Assembly (NCBI GenBank): GCA_946403845.1 | Contig: CAMJBL010000001.1 | Coordinates: 108,605 to 172,604, forward strand | Length of the DNA: 64,000 nucleotides | DNA from: an uncultured Prevotella sp. | GTDB lineage: Bacteria; Bacteroidota; Bacteroidia; Bacteroidales; Bacteroidaceae | Reading direction: 5' to 3' | Part shown: in pieces, positions 7,151-15,886 of the stretch | Layout: each line of letters starts with the position of its first letter | How positions within the stretch are numbered: the stretch's first letter is position 1 | Program-made: the position numbers and the translations under genes | The notes under the pieces: generated by a model | The model's input: only the letters and a program-made list of their open reading frames with translations | Database searches by the model: none | Told to the model about the DNA's origin: nothing

Positions 7151-8578
7151 ATGTCAAAATTATATGTATTTGCAATAGGAGGAACAGGCTCAAGAGTCCT
7201 GCGCTCCCTCACAATGCTTGCAGCTGCAGGTGTAGATGTACATGCGAATGAGATAGTTCCAATTATCATTGATCCTGATGCTTCAAATGCAGATCTAACT
7301 CGTACAGTCACTTTAATGAATTGTTATTCTTCAATTCGTAAAGGTATTGAGTTTAGTGACACTAACGAAACTACTTTCCTTAGGCCTGAAATTAGTCAGT
7401 ATGTGCAAAACTATACTTTACACATTAAAGACACAGAGAATAGGCGCTTTGACCAGTTTATAGAATATGCTTCCCTTTCTTTGGAAAACAAGGCTATGAT
7501 GAGCATGTTGTTTTCGGAGAAAAACCTTAATGCACAGATGCAGGTAGGATTTAAAGGTAATCCAAATATTGGTAGCGTTGTATTGAATCAGATTGTTTCT
7601 TCACCTCAGTTTGATGAGTTTGCAACTTCATTTGCCGCAGGCGACAAAATATTTATAATAAGTTCAATTTTTGGTGGAACAGGTGCAAGTGGATTCCCAT
7701 TGTTATTAAAGACTCTTCGTGATAAAAATGCATCATTCCCCAACCATAGTATAATTAATAATGCTGAAATTGGTGCTATTACGATTCTTCCATATTTTAA
7801 ATTGCAACCATCTGAGCAAAGTGAAATAGATTCATCTACATTCATTTCAAAAGCTCGTTCAGCTTTGGCTTATTATGAAACAAATGTAGTTGGGAATAAT
7901 TCCATTAACGCGTTATATTACCTAGCCGATGATGGTAATATATACGAAAATAATGATGGAGGTAGTATGCAGCAGAATCCTGCTCATATTATTGAATTTG
8001 TAGCAGCAACAGCTGCAATTAATTTCATGAATAATAATTATTCAGGTAGATATATGAATCTTGAGTTTGGTATTCAAGATATTAATGATAATGATGGAGT
8101 CACTTTTGGTAAATTCTATTCAGAAACATCGGGTTTACTGATGAAACCTATGACTCAGTTGGCTTTGATGGCAAATTGCCTTCAGGAAGGAAGTCCTCAA
8201 TATAATTTGGTGACCTCTAAGTCTTTGGCTGCAAACTTAACTATATGTGCTAAAGAGAGTTTGTATACTACACCATATTTCAAGGAATTAAAGGCTTTCC
8301 TTGTAAAATACAAAGAGTGGCTTAAAGAGTTAGATGATAATAAACGGTCTTTAAATCTATTTAATTTGGAGTGTGCTGACAAACCTTTTGAATTGCTTAC
8401 TGATCGTAAATCACACCAAGGTGGATTCTTAAGCTTCGAAAAGAAAGATTATGAGGCTTTTTACGGTGCTCTTAATAAAGCTGCTCAAGAGGTACGAGGA
8501 GATAAAGCGTCTAGCTTATTTATAGAGATGTTCTCGCGAGCAACAAAGAAATTGGTAGAAGAAAAACTTAAAATGTAA
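7151..8578 (+). CDS. Tubulin/FtsZ-like GTPase (Tubulin_2 type)
   Basis: 475 residues. The N-terminus LYVFAIGGTGSRVLRSL is the nucleotide-binding start of a tubulin/FtsZ fold, and the signature loop appears as IFGGTGASGFP (~175-185) in place of GGGTGSG. ITILPYFKL (~211-219) sits where FtsZ has its VTIPF strand. This fits the distant bacterial tubulin-like families (Pfam Tubulin_2, FtsZl), not canonical FtsZ; no FtsZ C-terminal peptide is present. The family is expected to bind GTP and perhaps polymerise at the membrane. It starts 12 bases after a membrane-protein gene and 5 bases before an actin-like gene, a rare pairing. Function is inferred. Confidence 0.75.
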   Translation: MSKLYVFAIGGTGSRVLRSLTMLAAAGVDVHANEIVPIIIDPDASNADLTRTVTLMNCYSSIRKGIEFSDTNETTFLRPEISQYVQNYTLHIKDTENRRFDQFIEYASLSLENKAMMSMLFSEKNLNAQMQVGFKGNPNIGSVVLNQIVSSPQFDEFATSFAAGDKIFIISSIFGGTGASGFPLLLKTLRDKNASFPNHSIINNAEIGAITILPYFKLQPSEQSEIDSSTFISKARSALAYYETNVVGNNSINALYYLADDGNIYENNDGGSMQQNPAHIIEFVAATAAINFMNNNYSGRYMNLEFGIQDINDNDGVTFGKFYSETSGLLMKPMTQLALMANCLQEGSPQYNLVTSKSLAANLTICAKESLYTTPYFKELKAFLVKYKEWLKELDDNKRSLNLFNLECADKPFELLTDRKSHQGGFLSFEKKDYEAFYGALNKAAQEVRGDKASSLFIEMFSRATKKLVEEKLKM

Positions 8579-8583
8579 ATGTT

Positions 8584-11500
8584 ATGTCAAAGATATTTAG
8601 ATTAGGTGAAGGCCCCCGCACTTATACTGATTGGTCCGAATCGCCTTCTTTCCCATATGACAGTAATGCTAGAAAGAAGATACAAGATCCTGATGGCGCA
8701 ACTGCTGAGAAGGAAATTACGTCAATTCCCTCTCCATTCGCTCGTATTGATTTGATAAAGAATGCTTTTCGCGAGGTTTGTGATAATCAAGACCTTGATG
8801 GTCATACAATCTTCCATAAGATGGTGTCTGATGCGCTAGATATTGGTGAGATATTCTTTAATATCGATCGTTTCAATGATAAAGTTGAGATCATTACCTG
8901 GAATCCTGCAAGTTGTATTAAGGAGATGAAAAACTCTGATCTTGATGGTCATCATTATTTAGGTGATGTCCTTGATAAGTATCTTGATTCTGATGCTAAG
9001 GCGTATAACTTTGACTCCATGCAGAATATATATATTCTCAATTATAAGAATGGTATAAAAGAACTGAATATTATAGGCGCTACATCCCCAGCCACGTTAT
9101 TCTTCTCAAATGCCAACGATTTAAGCTACCTTTCGGATGAACTGTCGTTTGAGTTAGATAAACCATTTGATAATAAATATAATCCCCTTTATAAGCGAGA
9201 TTCTCAGTACGTAAAAGCACTATTCCTTTACAGAAAAGTTTATCCAGGCTTTGCTACTGCTTTTCGTGAATTGAATGATTATTTCGACTTGACATTCCAA
9301 AAGCTATCTCCCGAGCTTCGTAATGAAATTCGTGATTTGAGCGCAAATGATGTGGGGAGTTATGGAACGATTTCTGTTACTCGAGGTAATCTAAACGACA
9401 TTGTTGAAGTGCTAGGACAGAATCTATTCAAATTAAAAGGTACGACCTCAATTGAGAATTCGGACTTCCTGATAGATTCAGCTAAGTGTGATGACCAGAT
9501 ATTGGTATTACCTATTGATAAGGGTAATACGTATAGCGACTTGATTTATGTGACAGAGAGATGGGGTGAAGAGAACTTTGCGCAAGCATATGATAGGAGG
9601 GAAATATCTGAAAGAACCCTTCCTTCTCGTGGTGATAAAAAGCCATATCTTACTATAAGCGATTTCTTGGAGCCGGAAATTATACGAGTGCCATACTTGT
9701 TGAATGAAGATGATTTCTATACGGCTCATAATCGTAAGAATGGTGAGGAAGCAACTTTCTTACTACCACTCAAGCCGCTATTCTTTAAGTATTTTAGCGT
9801 AAATGATATCACCGAAAAAAATCTGATAACAGTTACAACGTTGTCAAGATCTTCTGCTGAGGTGACATTGCGCATACCTATTCGTAGCAAGCAACAACCC
9901 AAGCAAATAGTGTATTCACGTACATATTATGATTCAAATGCTGACCCAGACGAAAAAAACAACAAGGGAGCTGTTGTCGAGATGAAAATCTCTGGATTTG
10001 TTATGCCAAATGTACGTTTTATGCGTCCAGAAGAAGCAATCTATAAAGTTGGTTTGGTAATGATGAACGCCAATCGATATATGCTTGATTTCTATAAAGA
10101 CGATCAGATTATCAGTGCAATTACACCTTCTGTAAGACAAGGTGCGAACGAACTTGCTAAGAATGCTGTATATACAATAGAAAAAAGCAACTTTGATTAC
10201 ATACGAGTGTCATCAAATACAACAGCACATAGTGTAATTATACCAAGATTTAAGTCTCAGACAATTAACAATGAGTTTAAGTTTGCTGTAGATCTTGGTA
10301 CATCAAATACTCATATCGAGGTTTCTATGAATGGACGCGAATCAGAAGCTTATGGTTATCAGAAGTCTCCTGTAAGCATGTTCTTCTTGCAAACGTTTGA
10401 TGATCATGGGGCCCCTAAGAATCTCCAGATTGAGAATAATATTATGGAAAAGGACATGTTGCCAACTGTAGTTGGTAAAAATTCTGATTTCCGTTTCCCA
10501 ACTCGGACAATATTGTCTTGTGCAAAGAGTATTGACTGGTCTGCAAATTTGAATTGCTTTGAAATGCATAATTTACCATTGACATATGGTAAACGTGTAG
10601 AATTATCATATAATGATTATCATTATGATATCAAGTGGGGAACTGATGAAAAAGATAAAGAAATTCTACGTTGCTATGTCGAAGACCTATTGTTCATGCT
10701 TCGTACTAAGGTTGTTGCTGAAGGTGGAGACCTCACAAAGACCAAGTTGACTTGGTTCTTCCCAATTAGTATGCCGATAGGAAGAAAGGAAAAGCTATCT
10801 AAGATATGGAATGAGTTGTATTATAAGTACTTCCCAGGTGCAGTTAATGGCATTGAAGCGATGTCTGAATCATATGCTCCTGTTCTTCATTATCGTAATG
10901 AGAATACAACGGTTTCAAATCTTATCAATATTGATATTGGTGGTGGTACCACTGATGTTGCATACTTTGTAGATAAAGAGTTGTCTTTTGTCACATCATT
11001 TAGGTTTGCTGCTAATGACATCTTCCAGGATGCTTATGCGAAGGATACAGTTCACAATGGAATTGTTGATGCATATAAGGATAAAATTAAGGCTGTATTG
11101 GAATCGAATTCTGCAGATGCAGCAGTGCGTGACGTATTATCAATCTTTGATTCAGACAACAATCGCCATCCTGCAAATATGGCGTCATTCTTATTCTCAT
11201 TGCGAGACAATCAGAATTTGAAGAATGTGAATAAAAATAAGATTGATTTTAATGAACTCCTTCAAGATGACGAGCAGTTCAAGATTGTCTTTATATTATT
11301 CTATACTGCTATTATTTACCATATTGCTCAAATTGTTAAGCTACAGCAATTACCATTACCTCGTCATATATCATTAAGCGGTAATGGCAGTAAAGTAATT
11401 AAAATTATCTCTACAGATAGTTCGATCCTTTCTTCATATACGAAGAAAATCTTCGAAATAGTTACTGGACAGAGTTATGATGGTAATCCTCTTGGTATCA

Positions 11501-11925
11501 TTGGTCTTGATAAAGAAGGCTCAAAAGAGTCTACATGCAAAGGTGGAATTTTAGGAACAGAGCCAACAGGAAATAAGGAAAAACAAGTAGTCCTGAAGTC
11601 TAATGGTGATGAACTGATGGCTGATGTTGTATTTGGCGCTGTTGATGATGCCTATAAGAGAATGGTAGAGCAAAGTGCAGGTAAATTCTTTGAATTCTTC
11701 TTCTCGCTGTGTTCGAAGTATAATATGAAGGACAACTTCGGAATTACAAATAATAGCATTAGTACTGCTAAAAAGTATTGTGATCAAGACCTTGCTACGT
11801 TTATAAACCGTGGTTTGGAACAGCAGCGTAAAGACTACGAGGATTCTGATCCTCTACGCGAGACGTTGTTCTTCTATCCATTGAAGGGCTTCTTGAGTAA
11901 CCTTATTAACAATTTAAATGAGTAA
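8584..11925 (+). CDS. Large protein with actin/Hsp70-type ATPase domain
   Basis: 1113 residues. The first ~560 residues are unrecognised and contain no membrane segment. From ~563 a full actin-superfamily ATPase signature appears: phosphate-1 FAVDLGTSNTHIEV (~563-576), phosphate-2 NIDIGGGTTDVAYF (~780-793) and adenosine-type HISLSGNGSKVI (~926-937). These predict ATP-driven conformational cycling or filament formation. It lies between the tubulin-like gene and membrane/stator genes, so it probably couples to them at the cytoplasmic face. The long N-terminal region could bind a partner or target. It differs from DnaK, MreB, FtsA and ParM in size and architecture. Confidence 0.75.
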   Translation: MSKIFRLGEGPRTYTDWSESPSFPYDSNARKKIQDPDGATAEKEITSIPSPFARIDLIKNAFREVCDNQDLDGHTIFHKMVSDALDIGEIFFNIDRFNDKVEIITWNPASCIKEMKNSDLDGHHYLGDVLDKYLDSDAKAYNFDSMQNIYILNYKNGIKELNIIGATSPATLFFSNANDLSYLSDELSFELDKPFDNKYNPLYKRDSQYVKALFLYRKVYPGFATAFRELNDYFDLTFQKLSPELRNEIRDLSANDVGSYGTISVTRGNLNDIVEVLGQNLFKLKGTTSIENSDFLIDSAKCDDQILVLPIDKGNTYSDLIYVTERWGEENFAQAYDRREISERTLPSRGDKKPYLTISDFLEPEIIRVPYLLNEDDFYTAHNRKNGEEATFLLPLKPLFFKYFSVNDITEKNLITVTTLSRSSAEVTLRIPIRSKQQPKQIVYSRTYYDSNADPDEKNNKGAVVEMKISGFVMPNVRFMRPEEAIYKVGLVMMNANRYMLDFYKDDQIISAITPSVRQGANELAKNAVYTIEKSNFDYIRVSSNTTAHSVIIPRFKSQTINNEFKFAVDLGTSNTHIEVSMNGRESEAYGYQKSPVSMFFLQTFDDHGAPKNLQIENNIMEKDMLPTVVGKNSDFRFPTRTILSCAKSIDWSANLNCFEMHNLPLTYGKRVELSYNDYHYDIKWGTDEKDKEILRCYVEDLLFMLRTKVVAEGGDLTKTKLTWFFPISMPIGRKEKLSKIWNELYYKYFPGAVNGIEAMSESYAPVLHYRNENTTVSNLINIDIGGGTTDVAYFVDKELSFVTSFRFAANDIFQDAYAKDTVHNGIVDAYKDKIKAVLESNSADAAVRDVLSIFDSDNNRHPANMASFLFSLRDNQNLKNVNKNKIDFNELLQDDEQFKIVFILFYTAIIYHIAQIVKLQQLPLPRHISLSGNGSKVIKIISTDSSILSSYTKKIFEIVTGQSYDGNPLGIIGLDKEGSKESTCKGGILGTEPTGNKEKQVVLKSNGDELMADVVFGAVDDAYKRMVEQSAGKFFEFFFSLCSKYNMKDNFGITNNSISTAKKYCDQDLATFINRGLEQQRKDYEDSDPLRETLFFYPLKGFLSNLINNLNE

Positions 11926-11927
11926 TT

Positions 11928-12659
11928 ATGAAATTGATTCAAGAACATAGCTTACTGATAATTGCAATATTATTAGTATTGCTTATAATATCTGTTCTCT
12001 TTTATTTTTTAAGGGAACGTAATTCTCGTGATGATTCTAGTGGTATCTCGCGTCGAGGATCAGTTTCAAAAGAAAAATTTAATCTCGTTTTTAATCAGAG
12101 AAATGAGGAATCTCAAGAAAAAGTGAAATTTGAGAATCTTTATAATGATTATAGAGAAAAATATGAGAAGGCATGTGTTGAAATCGGTAAACTCAAAAGC
12201 AGAATAGATGAACTAACTCGAGATTATAACGAGTTGAGTGAGTTATATAACAAAGATACTGCTCCTTATGATGTCGATGAGAAATCAGAAGGAGCAAATC
12301 CTATAGTTGACCATTCTTTAGAGAGTGAAACGACTCAAGGAGCGATAGTGGGGCAAAAAATAAAGTACGCATCTTTCCCTCGCTCTGCTGGTAACACCAT
12401 ATATTTCTCTGATCTGACAGATAAACTTGTAGATGATTCTTATTTTGAAATAAGACTCTCTGGTGATACAGACAAAGCTTCTTTCAGACCATTGGATTTT
12501 ATGAAAATTCGCAACTATGATCCTGCTATGGCAGCAATACTTACGGATGGCGTGAAACCTAATGTCGCATCTACTGTACTTGGTGTAGAACCAGGAGATG
12601 TGTGTTTAGAAGGCAATGATTGGATTATTAAAAAATTGGCAAAAGTAAAATTGGCATAA
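11928..12659 (+). CDS. Single-pass membrane coiled-coil protein
   Basis: 243 residues. One membrane helix at ~8-28 (LLIIAILLVLLIISVLFYF), then a basic linker, a predicted coiled coil at ~55-105 rich in E/K/R, an acidic linker, and a compact C-terminal domain (~140-243) I cannot name. It begins 2 bases after the actin-like gene and ends immediately before the MotA-like ATG, so it is likely part of the same complex. The C-terminal domain is probably cytoplasmic and could bridge the stator to the cytoskeletal ATPases. Confidence 0.65.
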   Translation: MKLIQEHSLLIIAILLVLLIISVLFYFLRERNSRDDSSGISRRGSVSKEKFNLVFNQRNEESQEKVKFENLYNDYREKYEKACVEIGKLKSRIDELTRDYNELSELYNKDTAPYDVDEKSEGANPIVDHSLESETTQGAIVGQKIKYASFPRSAGNTIYFSDLTDKLVDDSYFEIRLSGDTDKASFRPLDFMKIRNYDPAMAAILTDGVKPNVASTVLGVEPGDVCLEGNDWIIKKLAKVKLA

Positions 12660-12660
12660 A

Positions 12661-14274
12661 ATGGATTTGACATTTCCCATGATTCTAACCATTACTGTTG
12701 TATTAGTAGTGGTTTGTTTTCAGTTATATAAATTCTTTGAAAATCGCAAAAGAATTAATTTGTTCAGTAGCATTTTTGCTGGACAAGATTATGATTTGGT
12801 AAGAAATGAAAGTGAGCTGGTAGTAGGTATCACAGGTTCTGGTAATGAAATCTTTGATGATATAAAAAGTTCAATAAATGGCTATCTTAAAGGTACAAAA
12901 GGTACTGAGGTTGATTTTCAACTACTAAAAGATTCCGTTGATCGTCATTGTGATATGATTGAGGATGAGATCAATTCGCAGATGCCTTTGCCTTTGTACT
13001 TTGGACTCGCAGGTACTATGGGTGGTGCAATTATTGGGCTTATGGCTTTAGTGTGGGGTGATGCAATCCTTCAGTTGATGGCCGGTGATTTAGGTTCAGC
13101 TGGGAATAATGCAGCGAACAATATCAACGATCTGCTATGGGGCGTTGCCATTGCCATGCTAGCTAGTGCTATTGGCATTATATTGACATCATTAAACACA
13201 GTTTATTTTAAAAACAAAAAACTGCAAGAAGAAACAGAAAAGAACATATTTCTTGCATGGATGCAGTCGCGTGTTTTGGCTGCTGTTCCTTCTACTGTTT
13301 CTCAGCAAATGAAGGCCTTGGTAAACCAATTGGTCACTTTTAATAGGACCTTCAAATCAAATACTGATGCAATCACTACAACTCTAGACAAAGCAAAAGA
13401 AGTCTACAAATCGCAAGCTGATGTTATCGAAGAATACAAAGCTATTGACTTGGAGGCTATTGCAACTGGAGTAAGTAGTATTATGCGTCGATTAAGAAGT
13501 AGCACTGAAAGCTTAGACAACTTTACTCAATATCTGGATAAGGTCCATGATTATTATGAGAAAATGCAAGTCTTTGCAGAAAACCTGAATAAGGAGTCAG
13601 AGAGAATTGGCATACTTCAGGATATTCAGAGGTTCTTCCAATCTCACAAGGGCGTTATTGCAGAGGAAACAGCTGATGCTCATAAAAACATCCAGGAGTC
13701 AATAAAAGCGGTGCAGGAATCTACTGAACAGCAAGTTAATGAGACTTATGCTGCCCTTACTGAACAATCGCAGAAACTAAAGAATGCTGTTGACGAAAAT
13801 AACAAACAGTTTGAAGAACTCTGTCAGGATATGCGTAATAAGTTCAAGGAACAAATGGACGAAATGCCTGAAGTTGCACAAAGCTTGAAGAAACTTGAAG
13901 ACATACCTAATCAATTAGAGGCTGTAGTTTCAAAGATTACCCAATCACAAGAACGTCTTGCATTGGATTTCCTTGCAGCAGCAAAACAGATTGTAGATAC
14001 TGTTGGCAAGGAAAAGAAAGATCCATTTATTATTAAAGATGGTTTTAATTCTAACCAAGTACCAGTTAAAGAGATCATTCCTTCAAGCCTCAAATGGATA
14101 ATTGTTGGTGGTATAATCGTAATGTCTATAGCTACAGTAGGGAATACGGCTTATAATATATGGAAGGGTGAAATAGCCCCAGTCCAGATTGTACAGGAAG
14201 AGGAACTTGTAGATAGCGTTGCAGCTACGATTCCTATACAGGTTGTTGACAGTACCCTTGTTCAGAACCCATAA
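12661..14274 (+). CDS. MotA/TolQ/ExbB-like proton channel with long coiled-coil tail (ZorA-like)
   Basis: 537 residues. N-terminal helix at ~5-20, then paired helices around 115-140 (LYFGLAGTMGGAIIGLMAL) and 157-182 (LLWGVAIAMLASAIGIIL) that carry the small-residue pattern of MotA/TolQ/ExbB channels. A cytoplasmic helical tail follows (~200-450, predicted coiled coil), then a further hydrophobic helix at ~478-496. The long tail is like ZorA of the Zorya defence motor, whose tail acts as a sensor/transmitter, although ZorA lacks this last helix as far as I know. With the MotB-like gene 15 bases downstream it should form an ion-driven rotary stator. Confidence 0.75.
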   Translation: MDLTFPMILTITVVLVVVCFQLYKFFENRKRINLFSSIFAGQDYDLVRNESELVVGITGSGNEIFDDIKSSINGYLKGTKGTEVDFQLLKDSVDRHCDMIEDEINSQMPLPLYFGLAGTMGGAIIGLMALVWGDAILQLMAGDLGSAGNNAANNINDLLWGVAIAMLASAIGIILTSLNTVYFKNKKLQEETEKNIFLAWMQSRVLAAVPSTVSQQMKALVNQLVTFNRTFKSNTDAITTTLDKAKEVYKSQADVIEEYKAIDLEAIATGVSSIMRRLRSSTESLDNFTQYLDKVHDYYEKMQVFAENLNKESERIGILQDIQRFFQSHKGVIAEETADAHKNIQESIKAVQESTEQQVNETYAALTEQSQKLKNAVDENNKQFEELCQDMRNKFKEQMDEMPEVAQSLKKLEDIPNQLEAVVSKITQSQERLALDFLAAAKQIVDTVGKEKKDPFIIKDGFNSNQVPVKEIIPSSLKWIIVGGIIVMSIATVGNTAYNIWKGEIAPVQIVQEEELVDSVAATIPIQVVDSTLVQNP

Positions 14275-14289
14275 ATGATTTTTTGAAGT

Positions 14290-14910
14290 ATGAAGAAATC
14301 AAAAGAGTCTTTCTTTTGGACAAGTTATTCCGATTTGATGACAAGCCTATTCATTATCATGTTGGTCCTTTTTGTCTTGGTAATAGTGCTGCTTAACAAA
14401 CGAATGGAGGCTACTATCATAGAGCTTGAGGATATAAAGAAGGTGGAAGCATCAACTCGTGACCTCGAAGGTAAATTCTTTACTTACAATAAGGAATATG
14501 AAAAGTTTATTCTTAATATAGACTGTCAATTTCCCGTAAGCAAGTATGATATAGGACTTTTAAGTGATACTACAAGGTCTCAGTTGATGGACGCAGGTCA
14601 ACAAGTAAAGGATTTCTTAGAGAAACATTCAGAGAATCAATATCTGGTTATTGTTGAGGGGCAGGCTTCTGCTAATTCCGAAGCGATGATGGAGTTTAAT
14701 TACAATCTTTCATATCAACGAGCTTTGAGCCTTATTAAGTTTTGGGCAACAAATCCAAATGTTAAATTTTCAGAAAAGAATTGCGAACTCCAAATTGCCG
14801 GTAGCGGAGATGGTAGACTCAGCGCGAAAACTATGCGTGATTCTGTAAATGAAAAGAATCAGAGGTTTCTAATTTATATTATACCTAAGAATATCATCAA
14901 AAAACAATAG
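14290..14910 (+). CDS. MotB/ZorB-like OmpA-domain stator protein
   Basis: 206 residues. The single membrane helix is preceded by FFWTSYSDLMTSL (~8-20), the MotB/ZorB pattern in which the aspartate in SDLM is the expected proton carrier. An OmpA-like peptidoglycan-binding domain follows (~75-206): IVEGQASANS, NLSYQRALSLIKF and NQRFLIYI match its VEGHTD, LSxxRA and NRRVEI segments. The cysteine-bracketed segment before it (DCQFPVSKYD) is also seen in ZorB-like proteins. It pairs with the MotA-like gene, and its stop abuts the next ATG directly. Confidence 0.8.
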   Translation: MKKSKESFFWTSYSDLMTSLFIIMLVLFVLVIVLLNKRMEATIIELEDIKKVEASTRDLEGKFFTYNKEYEKFILNIDCQFPVSKYDIGLLSDTTRSQLMDAGQQVKDFLEKHSENQYLVIVEGQASANSEAMMEFNYNLSYQRALSLIKFWATNPNVKFSEKNCELQIAGSGDGRLSAKTMRDSVNEKNQRFLIYIIPKNIIKKQ

Positions 14911-15870
14911 ATGCGAAGGAAAAAAGTCATAATCGTATTGTTACTTATAATCTCGCATGTCTCATCATTGGCTCACGCCTCTTGGGAACAGCATGCAGAT
15001 GATATGTATGAGGTATTAGGATTGGAGAGAAACGAAAAGCTTACAGATTGGATGAGATTTGTAAGCTCTGTTCTGATTGATAATTACAATGCCGAATATG
15101 CTTTTTCTGATAACGGGGAACCATTCGATTTCTATTTATATCTAAAAGAAAAATACCCAGAGTTTCAGTGTAAACACAGATTACTATTTCACTGGGGCTA
15201 TAATTCGAGGCCTTGGTCTACTTATCTTCAGAATAAAGTTCTCGGATATGGATGGTCTGATACAATGATTAGAGACTTTCAGGCTGACCTAATTGCAGAA
15301 CAAAAACGTAGAAATAGTTTCGCGAATAATTATACGGAGAATCTTTTTGGTTTTGCGCATGGAGGAAAAGAGGCGCGCGTGGCAAGGGTTATTATTTCTG
15401 TTGTATATGATGTCCATTTATTAGGAGATTATGAGCCTGATAATATTGATCTGGAAGGATTGCAGGATATTGGGTCTGTGGTCGGAGATATAATCAACAA
15501 TATAAATGCATTGGATAAAAGAACTGGGGCACAGCTGACCAAACTGTTACAAAAAATTTCTCAAAATTCCAATTGTGACGTACAAGACAAAGCTGCCGCG
15601 TTGTTGAGGTTGTTGAAAGAGCATTTTGGAGTTTTTCTAAGAACTGCAGATAACGGAACAATTGAAGAACATTTAAACGCACAGGGATTTTTTTTTGTAG
15701 ATTATAGTGCAAAACAGCCTAGTTATGAAAAAAAAACAACTCAGAAGGATTTTACTGATAAGAAAACTCGAAATAAAACTTTTAAAAAGGGGGGAGGCAT
15801 TGGCGTAGTTATAATTATTTCATTAATAATACTAGTTGTGTTATTAGTTATTCTATTTAAGAAAAAATAA
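14911..15870 (+). CDS. Secreted, C-terminally membrane-anchored protein of unknown function
   Basis: 319 residues with a signal peptide (~1-23, ending AHAS) and a C-terminal membrane helix (~297-315, VVIIISLIILVVLLVILF) after a lysine-rich linker, so the domain should be periplasmic. The helical central part has HRLLFHWGYNSRPW (~89-102) and YDVHLLGDYEPDN (~171-183), which resemble the zinc-binding His/Asp pattern of S1/P1 nucleases and zinc phospholipase C. The match is weak and not every ligand can be identified. If right, it would be an envelope hydrolase, a possible effector of the operon. ATG starts directly after the previous stop. Confidence 0.5.
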   Translation: MRRKKVIIVLLLIISHVSSLAHASWEQHADDMYEVLGLERNEKLTDWMRFVSSVLIDNYNAEYAFSDNGEPFDFYLYLKEKYPEFQCKHRLLFHWGYNSRPWSTYLQNKVLGYGWSDTMIRDFQADLIAEQKRRNSFANNYTENLFGFAHGGKEARVARVIISVVYDVHLLGDYEPDNIDLEGLQDIGSVVGDIINNINALDKRTGAQLTKLLQKISQNSNCDVQDKAAALLRLLKEHFGVFLRTADNGTIEEHLNAQGFFFVDYSAKQPSYEKKTTQKDFTDKKTRNKTFKKGGGIGVVIIISLIILVVLLVILFKKK

Positions 15871-15886
15871 GATTACTCGAAGATGT

